64,000 bases of DNA from Wenzhouxiangella sp. XN201 (GTDB lineage Bacteria > Pseudomonadota > Gammaproteobacteria > Xanthomonadales > Wenzhouxiangellaceae), in the NCBI RefSeq assembly GCF_011008905.1, contig NZ_JAAIVI010000017.1:1589750-1653749 (forward strand), written 5' to 3'. Shown piece by piece: positions 21,436-31,640 of this stretch. Made by a program: the position numbers and the translations under genes. The notes under the pieces were generated by a model, which was given only the letters and a program-made list of their open reading frames with translations, did no database searches and was not told the DNA's origin. How positions within the stretch are numbered: the stretch's first letter is position 1; every line of letters starts with the position of its first letter.

Positions 21436-24400
21436 CTAATTCACCTTCACCGGCGGCTCCGGACGCTCGGGGAAGCGCGGCGGATCGGCCTCGATCTGCT
21501 TCATCACTTCCTCGATGGCACGCTCGAGTTGTGGATCCTCACCGGCGATCACGCTGGCCGGATCGTTCTCGACCTCGATATCGGGCGCGACGCCCTCGCC
21601 TTCGATCACCCACTCACCGTCGACGTTCAGGAAACCGAACTCCGGCACATTGACCGAACCGCCGTCGATCACCGGACCGTGGCTGGTGATGCCGACCACC
21701 CCGCCCCAGCTCTGTTTGCCGATCAGCGGTCCAAGCCCGGCATTGCGGAACTGCCAGGGGAAGATATCGCCGTCGGAAGCCGAGTTTTCGTCGAGAATCG
21801 CCGCCATGTGGCCATTGAAGGCCTGGTACGGATAAGTCGACACGTTGGGCTGGGTGCGTGAGTAGCCCAGTGACAGCGGCTTGCGCGACAGGCGCTCGAT
21901 CAGCATCTGCGAAACGTTGCCGCCGCCGTTAGAACGCACGTCGACGACCAGGCCGTCCTTGCGGATCTGGCCGTAGAACCACTTGATGAACTCGCGAATG
22001 CCGTTCGGCCCCATGTCAGGGACATGCAGATAGCCGACGCGGCCGTCGGTGGCCTCGGTCACGCGGCGGTGATTGGCCAGTACCCAGGCCAGGTAATGCA
22101 GCGAAGTCTCGTCGGCGATCGGCTCGACCAGCACCTCGCGGGCATCGCGTCCATCGGCGCGCGAAGACACTGTCAGGGACAGGGCCTGGCCGGACGGTAT
22201 TGTCAGTTGCTGGTAGATGTTTGCTTCGGCACTGAGCGAGCGTCCATTGATGGCCAGGATATAGTCGCCTTCGGACACGTCGACACCGGCGGCAGTGAGC
22301 GGCGAGCGATAGCGCGGCTCGTCGTTCTGGCCCTCCAGGATCTCGGCAATGCGATAGCGGCCGCCGTCGATTTCGAAACGCGCGCCCAGCAAAGCCACGG
22401 ACGGCCGTTCGGGCAGGCGCTCATCACCGCCGCTGACGTAGGCGTGCGAAACATTGAGCTCGGCAATCATTTCACCGATCAGGTAATTGAGATCGCTGCG
22501 GTGGGCAACGTGCTCGAGCAGCGGAAGATAGCGCTCGCGCAGGGCCTCCCAATCGTAGCCGTGCATGTTCTCGACGTAGAAGTGGTCGCGGAAGCGTCGC
22601 CACACCTCGTCGAAAATGGTGCGCCACTCGGCCACCGGATCGACCTGGGCAGTCAGGCCGCTCGTGACGACGTCTTTGCCATCCTTACCTTCCTTGGCGA
22701 TGTCGTAGACCTTCCAACCGCCGCCGCTGCGTACCAGCACCCGCTTGCCGTCGAGGCTGGCGTCGACGCCCTGCACGCCCGAGACGAAATCAACCACCTT
22801 GCGCTCGTCGAACTTGAACAGCTTCAAGCGCGGCGGCGCTTCCGGCCCGCGACCGTAGTAGAACGCATCGCGTTCTCCGAACAGGACACCGTTTTCGGCC
22901 ACCACAAGGTTGCTGTAGTTACCAGCGTCGACCGGCACGCGCACCAGTCGTTCGGACAGGTCGTCGAGCTCGACGACGATGCGTTCATCGTCCGAGTCTT
23001 CGTCCTTGTCCTTGCCATTGCCATTTTCATCAGCGCCGTTCATGCCGTCTTCTTCGGCATCTTCGGGGGCGAAGGGGTTGTCGGCTTCCGGGTCGAGCAG
23101 GAAGGCGTAGATGCCACTCACGCGGTCGGTGGCGTAGTTCCACTCTCGACCGGAGATTTGAGGCGAGAACTCACGGTCGGCGACGAAATACAGCGCCTTG
23201 CCGTCAGGCGAGAAGGCCGGCCCGTATTCCGAGAACAGGCCTTCGGTGATCTGATGGGTCTCGCCACCGTCGATGTCGTGCAGGTACAGCGCGCGCAGAC
23301 CGTTGTCCTGCGTCAGGCTGAAGGCCAGCCACTGACCGTCCGGCGACCAGACATAGTCACGATTGCGCCAGCCCGGATCGCGGCCGACCCGTTCGAGCCC
23401 ACCGCCACCGTCGGCAGCAATGACGTAGATGATGCCGTCCTTGTCGGATATGGCAATGCGTTCACCGTCGGGGGAGTAACGCGGATGGTAGAAGCGCGTC
23501 TGGTTGCCCGTGGTCAGCGCTGCAGGTTCGGCGCTGCCGTCTGCCGGCGCGGTGTAGAGCTCTTCCTCGCCGCTGACATCGGATACGAATGCCACCGTCT
23601 TGCCGTCCGGCGACCAGTCGACCTCGCGCTCGTGGGCGTAGGAGCGGTGCGTGATCGCGCGCGTCACGCCCTTGTCGACCGGCGCATTGAACAGATTGCC
23701 GCGCGCCCCGAACAAGACCCGCATGCCGGTCGGGCTCAGGCGGGCATCATTGATCTGATCCGACACGTCGACGCTGCGCACGTGACGGTTGATACCGTCG
23801 TCGGGTACGTAGATATCGATGCCGGCATCCGTGCCATTGCCGGTATCGAAGACGCGCAGCAAGCCACCGTGTTCATACACGATGCGGCCGTCGCGATCGG
23901 CGCTGGCCCAGCGCACATCGTAGTCTTCGTGCGCAGTCAGTTGCTCGGACTCGCCGCCCTCGGCGTCGGTGCGGTAGAGATTGAGCGTGCCGTCGCGGTC
24001 GGAGACGAAATAGGCCTGGCCGTCGATCCACATCGGGTCGCGCTCGGTGCGCTCGTGATCGGTAATCTGGCGGGCATCACCGGCCTCCAGGTCGAACAGC
24101 CACAGATCCTGGGCCCAACCGCCCTGGTAACGCTTCCAGGTGCGGAAATCACGGAACAGCGGGGAATAGAAAATCTTCGATCCGTCGTCGCTGAACGTGC
24201 CGGCACCGGAGACCGGCATTGGGAGAACCTCGGGCGGGCCGCCGTCGCGCGCCACGGTGTAGAGTCGCGCCGTCGAAGAGCCCCAGGCATCGCGCTGGGA
24301 ACGGAACAGCACGGCCTCGCCATCCGGTGTCCAGCCATAGACCTGGTTATCGTAGCCCCAGCGCGGCGGCAGAGGCCCGGAAGCCGGGTACCAGGTCAAC

Positions 24401-24723
24401 TGCTCGGGCTCGCCCCCGGAGGCCGGCATGACATAGACCTGTTCGTCGCCAGCATACTGCCCGGTAAACGCGATCCAGCGACCGTCCGGCGAAAATTTCG
24501 GAAACAGCTCCAGCCCCGGATGAGCGGTCAGGCGCCAGGCCGTCCCACCCGCCGCCGGCGCCGACCAAAGGTCGCCGCCGTAGCTGAATACGACATGGTC
24601 GCCGTGGATGTCGGGAAAACGCAGCAGCTTGGTCTGTGCCACGGCCAGTCCGGCCAGAAGCGCCAGCAACAATCCGAAAGCGATGCGCGAGGGGCTGAAA
24701 CAGGAGGGTCTGCTTGTAATCAC
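21436..24723 (-). CDS. Tricorn-type S41 serine protease, exported
   Basis: A 1095-residue homologue of the tricorn protease, a large peptide-degrading enzyme. A signal peptide (about 1-29, ending GLAVA) is followed by beta-propeller repeats with SPDGRWIAFTG, SPDGKTVAFVSD and SPDGQWLAFSL blades, then a PDZ domain and the C-terminal S41 protease domain. ENSASDGDIFPWQF holds the catalytic Ser983, and GKQSWGGVVGI the following loop. Bacterial members are periplasmic or secreted. An Asp/Glu-rich insertion of roughly 30 residues (FAPEDAEEDGMNG onward) interrupts the propeller region. It stands alone between gyrA and convergent gcvP. Confidence 0.9.
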   Translation of the reverse strand: MITSRPSCFSPSRIAFGLLLALLAGLAVAQTKLLRFPDIHGDHVVFSYGGDLWSAPAAGGTAWRLTAHPGLELFPKFSPDGRWIAFTGQYAGDEQVYVMPASGGEPEQLTWYPASGPLPPRWGYDNQVYGWTPDGEAVLFRSQRDAWGSSTARLYTVARDGGPPEVLPMPVSGAGTFSDDGSKIFYSPLFRDFRTWKRYQGGWAQDLWLFDLEAGDARQITDHERTERDPMWIDGQAYFVSDRDGTLNLYRTDAEGGESEQLTAHEDYDVRWASADRDGRIVYEHGGLLRVFDTGNGTDAGIDIYVPDDGINRHVRSVDVSDQINDARLSPTGMRVLFGARGNLFNAPVDKGVTRAITHRSYAHEREVDWSPDGKTVAFVSDVSGEEELYTAPADGSAEPAALTTGNQTRFYHPRYSPDGERIAISDKDGIIYVIAADGGGGLERVGRDPGWRNRDYVWSPDGQWLAFSLTQDNGLRALYLHDIDGGETHQITEGLFSEYGPAFSPDGKALYFVADREFSPQISGREWNYATDRVSGIYAFLLDPEADNPFAPEDAEEDGMNGADENGNGKDKDEDSDDERIVVELDDLSERLVRVPVDAGNYSNLVVAENGVLFGERDAFYYGRGPEAPPRLKLFKFDERKVVDFVSGVQGVDASLDGKRVLVRSGGGWKVYDIAKEGKDGKDVVTSGLTAQVDPVAEWRTIFDEVWRRFRDHFYVENMHGYDWEALRERYLPLLEHVAHRSDLNYLIGEMIAELNVSHAYVSGGDERLPERPSVALLGARFEIDGGRYRIAEILEGQNDEPRYRSPLTAAGVDVSEGDYILAINGRSLSAEANIYQQLTIPSGQALSLTVSSRADGRDAREVLVEPIADETSLHYLAWVLANHRRVTEATDGRVGYLHVPDMGPNGIREFIKWFYGQIRKDGLVVDVRSNGGGNVSQMLIERLSRKPLSLGYSRTQPNVSTYPYQAFNGHMAAILDENSASDGDIFPWQFRNAGLGPLIGKQSWGGVVGITSHGPVIDGGSVNVPEFGFLNVDGEWVIEGEGVAPDIEVENDPASVIAGEDPQLERAIEEVMKQIEADPPRFPERPEPPVKVN

Positions 24724-24860
24724 GGGTGTACTCCACCGGGCAATGAGAGTTCAGGAAACGATACTACGGTCTGCAAAGCGAGCCGCGCGCGTGTCGAAAG
24801 TCATGAACCAGAGTCGGGCCTGATCGGGCGGCCGAGACGCCACCCGACCCGGGCCAAAGC

Positions 24861-27422
24861 CTATTCGGTCTCGTCTTCGATCTCGCCCTCTTCCTCTTCG
24901 GAGGCGGCAATGCGGGCCATGCCGATGAGCTGCTCGTCCTCGGCCAGGCGAATCAGCGTCACGCCCTGGGTATTACGGCTCAGGCGCGAGATTTCGGCCG
25001 CCGAGGTGCGAACCAGTGTTCCGGCGTTGGAGGTGAGCATGACATCATCGTCCTCGCTGACCGCCAGCGCGGCCACCAGCGGGCCGTTGCGACCCTGGGT
25101 CTGAATGCCGATCACGCCCTGACCGCCGCGCTTGTGGACCGGGAACTCCTCCAGCGGCGTGCGCTTGCCGTACCCATGGGCCGTGCCGAGCAGCACGTCG
25201 CCCTCGTCGGCGACCAGCATCGAGACGACTTGCTGTTCATCCTTGAGACGGATACCGACCACGCCGCGCGTCTGGCGCCCCATCGGCCGGGCGTCCGTCT
25301 CGTGGAAGCGCACGGTCTTGCCCGAGGACGAGAACAGCAGAATGTCGCGATTGCCTTCGGTGAAGGCCACATCGACCAGCTCGTCGCCTTCTTCAAGCAG
25401 CACCGCCCAGATGCCATTGGAACGGATATTGGCGAAATCCGACAGCGGGGTCTTCTTGACCCTGCCGGAACGTGTCGCGAAGAACACGAACCAGTCGTCC
25501 GGAAACTCGCGTGTGGGCAGCACGGCATTGATGCGTTCATCCTCGTCGAGTGGCAGCAGGTTGACCATCGGCCGGCCGCGGCTGTTGTGGCCGGCCTGCG
25601 GCAGTTCGTAAACCTTGGTCTTGTAGACCTTGCCGGCGGACGTGAATACCAACAGGGTGTCGTGGGTGTTGGTAACCCAGAAACGCTCGACGAAATCCTC
25701 GTCCTTGGTCTTCGCCGCCGAGCGTCCGCGGCCACCACGCTTCTGCGCGCGATAGCGATCGAGCGGCTGGTACTTGGCGTAACCGGCGTGCGACAGCGTG
25801 ACGACCACGTCCTCGGGCGTGATCAGGTCTTCCATGGTCAGGTCGAGATGATCGCGAACGATCTCGGAACGGCGGGGGTCGTCGAATTGATCTCGTAACG
25901 CCACCAGCTCATCGTGGATGACCTCCATCAGGGCGTCCGGCTCGGACAAGATCCGCATTAGCTCGCGGATGGTGTCGAGAATGCCCTTGTATTCCTCGGA
26001 GAGCTTGTCCTGCTCCAGGCCGGTGAGCTTCTGAAGCCTCAAGTCCAGAATGGCCTGGGCCTGCTGCGGCGAAAGCTGGTAACCGCCCTCGCCCAGCCCG
26101 TATTCGGGCAGCAGGTCTTCCGGCCGCGACAGTTCGGCCCCGGCCTGGCCCAACAGGGCCTCGACCAGCTCGGCGTTCCAGCGTCGCGACTGCAGGGCCT
26201 CGCGGGCGTCTGCCGGGGTCTTCGACGCCTTGATCAGGGCGATGACTTCGTCGAGATTGGCGATCGCGACGGTCAGGCCTTCCAGGATATGGGCGCGCTC
26301 GCGCGACTTTCTCAGTTCAAACAGGCTGCGCCGGGTGACCACTTCGCGCCGGTGCGCCAGGAAGGCCGAAAGCATCTGCCGGATATTGAGCAGTTTCGGC
26401 TGGCCATCGACCAGGGCGACCATGTTGATACCGAAGACCGATTGCAGCTGGGTGAGCTGAAACAGGTTGTTGAGCACCACTTCGGCCACTTCACCACGCT
26501 TGAGCTCGATCACCATGCGCATGCCGTCCTTGTCGGACTCGTCGCGCAGCTCGGAAATGCCCTCCAGGCGCTTTTCCTTGACCAACTCGGCAATCTTTTC
26601 CAGCAGCCGGGCCTTGTTGACCATGTAGGGCAGTTCGGTGACGACGATCCGGGTCCGTCCGGTGTTCTCGTCGGTCTCGATCTCCGTGCGTGAGCGCAGA
26701 TAAATTCTGCCGCGGCCGGTGCGATAGGCCTCGTCGATGCCCCCCGCACCGTTGATGATGGCGGCGGTCGGAAAGTCCGGGCCCGGCAGGTGCTCCATGA
26801 TCTCGTCGATGCCGATGTCGGGATCGCGGATCATCGCCAGCAAAGCACTGATCACCTCGCCAAGATTGTGCGGCGGGATATTGGTGGCCATGCCGACCGC
26901 AATGCCCGAAGCGCCGTTGACCAACAGGTTCGGAACCCGTGCCGGCAGGACGGTCGGTTCATGTTCCGACTCGTCGTAGTTGGGAAGGAAGTTGACCGTT
27001 TCCTTGTCGATGTCGGCCAGCATCTGATGCGCGATCTTGGCCATGCGCACCTCGGTGTAACGCATGGCCGCTGCCGAATCGCCGTCGATCGAGCCGAAGT
27101 TGCCCTGGCCGTCGACCAGCATGTAGCGCATGGAGAACGGCTGGGCCAGGCGTACGATCGTGTCGTAGACCGCGCTGTCGCCGTGGGGATGGTACTTACC
27201 GATGACGTCACCGACCACGCGGGCCGATTTTTTGTAGGGCTTGTTGAAGTCATTGCCCAACTCGTGCATGGCAAAGAGCACGCGCCGGTGAACCGGCTTG
27301 AGGCCGTCACGCACGTCCGGGAGCGCACGTCCGACGATCACGCTCATGGCGTAATCGAGATAGGACTGGCGCATTTCGTCTTCCAGGTTGACCTGGAGCA
27401 CTTCGCGTGCCATTTCCGCCAT
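24861..27422 (-). CDS. gyrA: DNA gyrase subunit A
   Basis: The breakage-reunion subunit of gyrase, which introduces negative supercoils. The 853-residue protein has the catalytic Tyr122 in [10 protein letters not shown] and the quinolone-determining region [14 protein letters not shown] with Ser83 and Asp87, the same residues and numbers as wild-type E. coli. The GyrA box [10 protein letters not shown] and the C-terminal six-bladed pinwheel (repeats such as [14 protein letters not shown]) follow. It ends with an acidic tail ([12 protein letters not shown]). An alternative start is the ATG three codons in (27413). Confidence 0.97.
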   Translation of the reverse strand: MAEMAREVLQVNLEDEMRQSYLDYAMSVIVGRALPDVRDGLKPVHRRVLFAMHELGNDFNKPYKKSARVVGDVIGKYHPHGDSAVYDTIVRLAQPFSMRYMLVDGQGNFGSIDGDSAAAMRYTEVRMAKIAHQMLADIDKETVNFLPNYDESEHEPTVLPARVPNLLVNGASGIAVGMATNIPPHNLGEVISALLAMIRDPDIGIDEIMEHLPGPDFPTAAIINGAGGIDEAYRTGRGRIYLRSRTEIETDENTGRTRIVVTELPYMVNKARLLEKIAELVKEKRLEGISELRDESDKDGMRMVIELKRGEVAEVVLNNLFQLTQLQSVFGINMVALVDGQPKLLNIRQMLSAFLAHRREVVTRRSLFELRKSRERAHILEGLTVAIANLDEVIALIKASKTPADAREALQSRRWNAELVEALLGQAGAELSRPEDLLPEYGLGEGGYQLSPQQAQAILDLRLQKLTGLEQDKLSEEYKGILDTIRELMRILSEPDALMEVIHDELVALRDQFDDPRRSEIVRDHLDLTMEDLITPEDVVVTLSHAGYAKYQPLDRYRAQKRGGRGRSAAKTKDEDFVERFWVTNTHDTLLVFTSAGKVYKTKVYELPQAGHNSRGRPMVNLLPLDEDERINAVLPTREFPDDWFVFFATRSGRVKKTPLSDFANIRSNGIWAVLLEEGDELVDVAFTEGNRDILLFSSSGKTVRFHETDARPMGRQTRGVVGIRLKDEQQVVSMLVADEGDVLLGTAHGYGKRTPLEEFPVHKRGGQGVIGIQTQGRNGPLVAALAVSEDDDVMLTSNAGTLVRTSAAEISRLSRNTQGVTLIRLAEDEQLIGMARIAASEEEEGEIEDETE

Positions 27423-27465
27423 CTACGGATACCCCGTATTTGCTTTAAATTGTTTTTGTAACTAT

Positions 27466-27485
27466 CTGAAAATAATGATTTTCAG
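27466..27485. promoter_or_regulatory. Perfect inverted repeat in the AT-rich leader upstream of gyrA
   Basis: CTGAAAAT-AATG-ATTTTCAG forms an 8-bp perfect inverted repeat 44 bases upstream of the gyrA ATG, inside the only clearly AT-rich patch of the mtnA-gyrA gap. It may be an operator or a leader hairpin. No protein can be assigned. Confidence 0.35.
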
Positions 27486-27555
27486 GGAATGCGCCGCGGG
27501 ACAGGAATGCGGCTTGTCGAACGAGCGCAACAAACCACGAATTTTACCACAGCGC

Positions 27556-27570
27556 GGCCCCTTCGGGGCC
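27556..27570 (-). terminator. Hairpin at the mtnA stop (possible terminator, no T-run)
   Basis: GGCCCC-TTC-GGGGCC makes a 6-bp perfect GC stem overlapping the first base of the mtnA stop region. Read on the minus strand it follows mtnA immediately, but no run of T follows. It could be a weak intrinsic terminator or an mRNA 3'-end stabiliser. Confidence 0.3.
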
Positions 27571-28619
27571 TATAAGGCAGTGCCCGGGCGGGAGAAGTCA
27601 TAGGGCGGGAAATGAGCACCTTGCTCGGTGACGATGCAGTCGATCAGCTCGGCCGGCGTGATGTCGAAAACGGGATTCCAGGCAGCGAAGCCTTCCGGCA
27701 CTGAAACCAGTCCGGCCGCGCCCCAGATCTCGTCCGGATCGCGCTCCTCGATGGTTATCGCCCGGCCGCTGTCGAGATTGGCGTCGACCGTGCTCGACGG
27801 TGCCACGACCATGCAACGCAAGCCGTGGTGGCGCGCCAGGACCGCCAGCATGTAAGTGCCGATCTTGTTGGCCACATCTCCGCGGGCGGTGATCCGGTCA
27901 GCGCCAACCACGACCCAGTCGACCTGGCCGGCGGCCATCAGGGACGCCGCGGCACCCTCGACGATGACCCGAAACGGAATTTTCAGCCGCGCCAACTCCC
28001 AGGCCGTCAGGCGCGCACCCTGCAGCCAGGGCCGGGTTTCGTCGGCGAAGACGCGACTCAGGCGCTGTTGCCGCCAGGCTTCGGCGATCACGCCCAGGGC
28101 CGTGCCGATGCCGCCGGTGGCGAGCGACCCGGTATTGCAGTGGGTCAGCACCCCGGATCCGGGCTCGATTTGCTCCGCACCGGCCACCGCCATGGCCCGG
28201 TTGGCGGCAATATCTTCTTCGTGGATGCGACAGGCCTCCTGGTAGAGTTGATCGGCATCCGGCCCGCCTGCGGACTCGGCACAGGCGCGCATCCGCGCCA
28301 CCGCCCAGCTCAGGTTGACCGCGGTCGGCCGCGCCAGGGCCAGGCGTTCGAGATCGGCGCGCCAGCCGGCCGTGTCGCCGTCGCGCTGCCGTGCGGCCAG
28401 CACGGCCGCATAAGCTGCGGTGATACCGATTGCGGGCGCCCCCCGGACCACCAGGTCCCGAATCGCGGCCGCGGCTTCATTGACGTCGGCCAGGTCCAGC
28501 CAGCGCTCCTCGCCGGGCAGCAGTCGCTGGTCAAGCAGTCGCAGACCATGACCGTCGCATTGGATAACCTGGAACCCGCGCGCTTCGTCGATTTTCGCCA
28601 TTACATCCGTCGCTGACAA
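27570..28619 (-). CDS. mtnA: S-methyl-5-thioribose-1-phosphate isomerase
   Basis: MtnA isomerises methylthioribose-1-phosphate to methylthioribulose-1-phosphate in methionine salvage. The 349 residues match the eIF2B-like family. [13 protein letters not shown] (about 59-71), the catalytic-type Cys in [19 protein letters not shown], and the Asp in [18 protein letters not shown] are all present. It is more like MtnA than ribose-1,5-bisphosphate isomerase or eIF2B-alpha. The rest of the salvage pathway is not in the window. It is divergent from the cyclophilin gene. Confidence 0.94.
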   Translation of the reverse strand: MSATDVMAKIDEARGFQVIQCDGHGLRLLDQRLLPGEERWLDLADVNEAAAAIRDLVVRGAPAIGITAAYAAVLAARQRDGDTAGWRADLERLALARPTAVNLSWAVARMRACAESAGGPDADQLYQEACRIHEEDIAANRAMAVAGAEQIEPGSGVLTHCNTGSLATGGIGTALGVIAEAWRQQRLSRVFADETRPWLQGARLTAWELARLKIPFRVIVEGAAASLMAAGQVDWVVVGADRITARGDVANKIGTYMLAVLARHHGLRCMVVAPSSTVDANLDSGRAITIEERDPDEIWGAAGLVSVPEGFAAWNPVFDITPAELIDCIVTEQGAHFPPYDFSRPGTAL

Positions 28620-28672
28620 CTGATCACCGAAACCTTATCATGGCGGATTCCACAACCGATGGATTCATCACC

Positions 28673-29269
28673 ATGCGAACCCTGTTTGCACTCATCCTCC
28701 TCGTTTCGCTGCCGCTGGCCGCCCAGGACAGCGATTCGAGTGAATCAGGCAATAACCAGACGGAGAACCCCAACGTGATCCTGCATACCAACTTCGGCAC
28801 CATCACCGTCGAGCTGTTCGAACAAGAAGCGCCGAAATCGGTGGCTAATTTTCTGCAGTACGCACGCGATGGTCACTACGACGGCACCCTCTTCCACCGG
28901 GTGATCAACAATTTCATGATCCAGGGCGGCGGATTCGATACTGAATTCAAGGAAAAGTCCACGCAGGAGCCGATCGAGAACGAAGCCGACAACGGCCTCG
29001 AGAACGAGCGCGGTACGCTGGCGATGGCACGCACCAACGATCCCCATTCGGCCACCAGCCAGTTCTTCATCAACGTGGTCGACAACACCTTCCTCAATCA
29101 CCGCAACAAGTCCTCCGGGCAGACCTGGGGTTACGCGGTATTCGGCCGCGTCATCGACGGCATGGACGTGGTCGACAAGATCAAGTCGGTCGAAACCACC
29201 AGCCGCGGCATGCATTCCGACGTGCCGGCCGATCCGGTCATTCTGGAGCGGGTGGAAATCCCTGAGTAA
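28673..29269 (+). CDS. Periplasmic cyclophilin-type peptidyl-prolyl isomerase
   Basis: A 198-residue cyclophilin that catalyses prolyl bond isomerisation. The N-terminus [18 protein letters not shown] is a signal peptide, so this is a periplasmic form similar to PpiA, followed by a Ser/Glu/Asn-rich spacer. Cyclophilin motifs are [47 protein letters not shown] and [17 protein letters not shown]. The ATG at 28673 is preferred over 28640 because it starts the signal peptide directly. The lpxH frame begins inside its last codons. Confidence 0.9.
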   Translation: MRTLFALILLVSLPLAAQDSDSSESGNNQTENPNVILHTNFGTITVELFEQEAPKSVANFLQYARDGHYDGTLFHRVINNFMIQGGGFDTEFKEKSTQEPIENEADNGLENERGTLAMARTNDPHSATSQFFINVVDNTFLNHRNKSSGQTWGYAVFGRVIDGMDVVDKIKSVETTSRGMHSDVPADPVILERVEIPE

Positions 29270-30053
29270 ACCGGCCCCCACGACCTACCTGATCGCCGAT
29301 CTGCACCTGCAGGACGAGCGTCCGGAAACGACGCGCCTGTTCGTCGAATTCCTCGACGGACCGGCGCGTCAGGCCGGCACCCTCTACATCCTGGGGGATC
29401 TGTTCGAAGCCTGGGTCGGCGACGATGCCCCGGGCCGGCTCGGCCGGCTCGTGGCACGACACCTGAAGAACCTGGCCGAGAGCGGTACACAGATCCTTTT
29501 TATCTGCGGCAATCGCGATTTCCTGTTGTCCCGGGATTTCTGTGGGCAGGCGGGCATGACCTGGCTTGAAGAACCGCGGATCGTGGAACAGGCCGGTGAG
29601 CCCATCCTGTTGCTGCACGGCGACGTGCTGTGCACCGATGACATCTCTTACCAGAATTTCCGCCGCAAGGTCCGCGATCCCGACTGGCAACAGCGCATCC
29701 TGTCACGCCCGGTCTGGTGGCGTCGCCTGCTGGCACGCCTGGCTCGCTTGATGAGCCGGCGCCATACCGGCACGACCGAGGCCACGATCATGGATGTCAA
29801 TCCGCAGGCCGTGGCCGAAGCCTTTCGAACGCACGATGTGCGCCGGATGATTCATGGCCACACCCACCGGCGCGCCATTCACGATCTCCAGATCGATCAG
29901 CGCCATTGCCAGCGCATCGTGCTGGGCGACTGGCACGAGACCGGCAGTGTTGTTCGTCTGCTCGACGATGAAGTCGCGATGCTGATCGTGACCCGCGACG
30001 ACAACCAGGCGGTCGAACTCCGTCTGCAGGAAACAGCCGCGCCACTGGCGTAA
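29262..30053 (+). CDS. lpxH: UDP-2,3-diacylglucosamine diphosphatase (CTG start proposed)
   Basis: LpxH hydrolyses UDP-2,3-diacylglucosamine to lipid X and UMP in lipid A synthesis, at the inner membrane's cytoplasmic face. Metallophosphoesterase motifs are [44 protein letters not shown] and [13 protein letters not shown]. No ATG, GTG or TTG in frame precedes IADLHL; the first ATG (29451) would delete two metal-binding motifs. The best start is CTG at 29262, which overlaps the cyclophilin stop and has GGTGGA a few bases upstream, giving 263 residues. Translational coupling probably supports it. Confidence 0.88.
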   Translation: MSKPAPTTYLIADLHLQDERPETTRLFVEFLDGPARQAGTLYILGDLFEAWVGDDAPGRLGRLVARHLKNLAESGTQILFICGNRDFLLSRDFCGQAGMTWLEEPRIVEQAGEPILLLHGDVLCTDDISYQNFRRKVRDPDWQQRILSRPVWWRRLLARLARLMSRRHTGTTEATIMDVNPQAVAEAFRTHDVRRMIHGHTHRRAIHDLQIDQRHCQRIVLGDWHETGSVVRLLDDEVAMLIVTRDDNQAVELRLQETAAPLA

Positions 30054-30164
30054 ACCGCATCCAACGACCGATAGCAGCCGCTGGCGGGCACAGTGACGAC
30101 TGTGATAATCTGCCGCGTACTTGTTGAAATCATTGAAAAAAGGGGGCTGACGGGAGCAGCGCAA

Positions 30165-31610
30165 ATGAACAACACGGCCGCCGGACAGTGCCGCTATCAC
30201 TCCGATCAATCCACGCGCTGGTACTGTCGCGACTGCGATCTGCCGCTGTGCACGACCTGCAAGCCGTACGCCGACCAACTACCCCAGGACGTGCCCTGTC
30301 CGCTGTGCCAACAGCCGATGGACGACATCGCCGTCGGCGATCCTTTCTGGTGCAACCCCAAGCCCTTTGTAGTCTATCCGCTTGATCGCAACCACCTGAT
30401 CATGATGGCCGTGCTGGCCACATCGGTCGCGGTTCTGGCATCGGGTCTGTTCAGTTTGCTGGCCATCGTCGCGGCGACTGCCATTCTGATCCGGGTCTGC
30501 TTCGTGGTGATCGAGCGTTCCAGCCTGGGCCATGTGCGGGCCCCGAGTCTGACCGAACTTGCCGATCCGGACAATTTGTCTCACAACCTCCAGTTCGCGC
30601 TGACCATCCTGATTGCAGCCGTGCCGGTAGGCCTGGGCTGGATCGCCGAAACCGTGCTGATGTGGCTGATTCTGGTGCCGGTTGCCGCACTGTTGCCGGC
30701 CATGCTCATGGCCGTGGTCATCGACGGCAATGCCCGGGCCGCGCTGGACTACCGTCGGATCACCGCCATCGTTCGAGCCATTGGCGCCGCGTATGGCGTG
30801 CTGGCCGGCGCTTGTGCACTGCTCGCTCTCGCCACCACGATCGGACTGTGGTTACTGGGCTTTGTTCTGCCTGGCTGGCTGCTGGCCGGACTGGCCATGC
30901 TGGCCTGGTCTTATCTGGGTCTGCTGACCGCACGCCTGATCGGGCACTGCCTCCACCAGTTTCGCCGCCAACTTGAATTCGGCCCCGCCCTCGATCGGGT
31001 CACTCGGCATGTGCTACCGCAGGCCGAAGTCCACGAACCGGCCCGCGCCCTGGCCGACGCCAGCATCCAGGCAATCGAGGGAGACGTCCGCCAGGCGCGG
31101 CTGACCATCGGGGAAGCCCTGGTTCGACACTCTGAAAATGACGACCTCAACCGCTATTTCGACGACCTGATCCTGGAATCGGAAGACCAGAAGAAATACC
31201 GCAATCACATGGAACGCCGGCTGCGGCGGCTGGTTGCCAGGGACCAGCCGGGGGCTGCCGCCGATTTGTGGTTGAGCAACCGTAAAAACCTGGAAGGCTG
31301 GCTGCCCAGAATCGCGGAAACTCGCCACCACATGGCGCTGGCGCTGGAGCAACGCGGCCACCCGAAAGTAGCCATCAAATTGCTGCTGAGACTGCCGAAA
31401 ACCGATCCCAGGTATTCCCATTTGCCGGAAGCCTGCCTGGAAGCGGCGCGAATGCTCGAGCAGCATCTCGATGACCGAGAGCAGGCCACCACGCTGCGCG
31501 ACTGGGTCTTGAAACGCTACCCGCAACGGGCCGAGCACTGGTACGAGCAACGCCGGCAGGATGCGGCCGATTCGAATCAGGCGCCGGTCAACCCGGCATT
31601 TCAGGCCTGA
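30165..31610 (+). CDS. B-box zinc-finger membrane protein with helical-repeat C-terminus
   Basis: A 481-residue protein of unknown function. The N-terminus has a B-box-like zinc-binding pattern: Cys9-x2-His12, Cys21-x2-Cys24, Cys29-x2-Cys32, then Cys45-x2-Cys48. A block of hydrophobic helices follows (about residues 76-120 and 150-265), then a soluble C-terminal region of about 190 residues. That region, with EPARALADASIQAIEGDVRQARLTI and KVAIKLLLRLPKTDPRYSHLPEACLEAARML, looks like TPR-type helical repeats. The start is the ATG at 30165 with GGGAG upstream. It is convergent with the lipocalin gene. Related proteins occur in Xanthomonadales-type genomes, from memory; no function is known to me. 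Confidence 0.72.
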   Translation: MNNTAAGQCRYHSDQSTRWYCRDCDLPLCTTCKPYADQLPQDVPCPLCQQPMDDIAVGDPFWCNPKPFVVYPLDRNHLIMMAVLATSVAVLASGLFSLLAIVAATAILIRVCFVVIERSSLGHVRAPSLTELADPDNLSHNLQFALTILIAAVPVGLGWIAETVLMWLILVPVAALLPAMLMAVVIDGNARAALDYRRITAIVRAIGAAYGVLAGACALLALATTIGLWLLGFVLPGWLLAGLAMLAWSYLGLLTARLIGHCLHQFRRQLEFGPALDRVTRHVLPQAEVHEPARALADASIQAIEGDVRQARLTIGEALVRHSENDDLNRYFDDLILESEDQKKYRNHMERRLRRLVARDQPGAAADLWLSNRKNLEGWLPRIAETRHHMALALEQRGHPKVAIKLLLRLPKTDPRYSHLPEACLEAARMLEQHLDDREQATTLRDWVLKRYPQRAEHWYEQRRQDAADSNQAPVNPAFQA

Positions 31611-31640
31611 GGTAAGAGCGGGAGAAGACGGCTGCTTCGA

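Noticed and set aside
22024-25104. 1026-codon plus-strand ORF opposite the tricorn gene
   Set aside because: Antisense shadow of a high-GC gene: the minus-strand protein has a signal peptide, propeller and catalytic motifs, while this frame shows no recognisable domain.
27423-27569. A small RNA or attenuator in the mtnA-gyrA gap
   Set aside because: Only the inverted repeat and a GC hairpin without T-run are visible; no convincing promoter-terminator pair.
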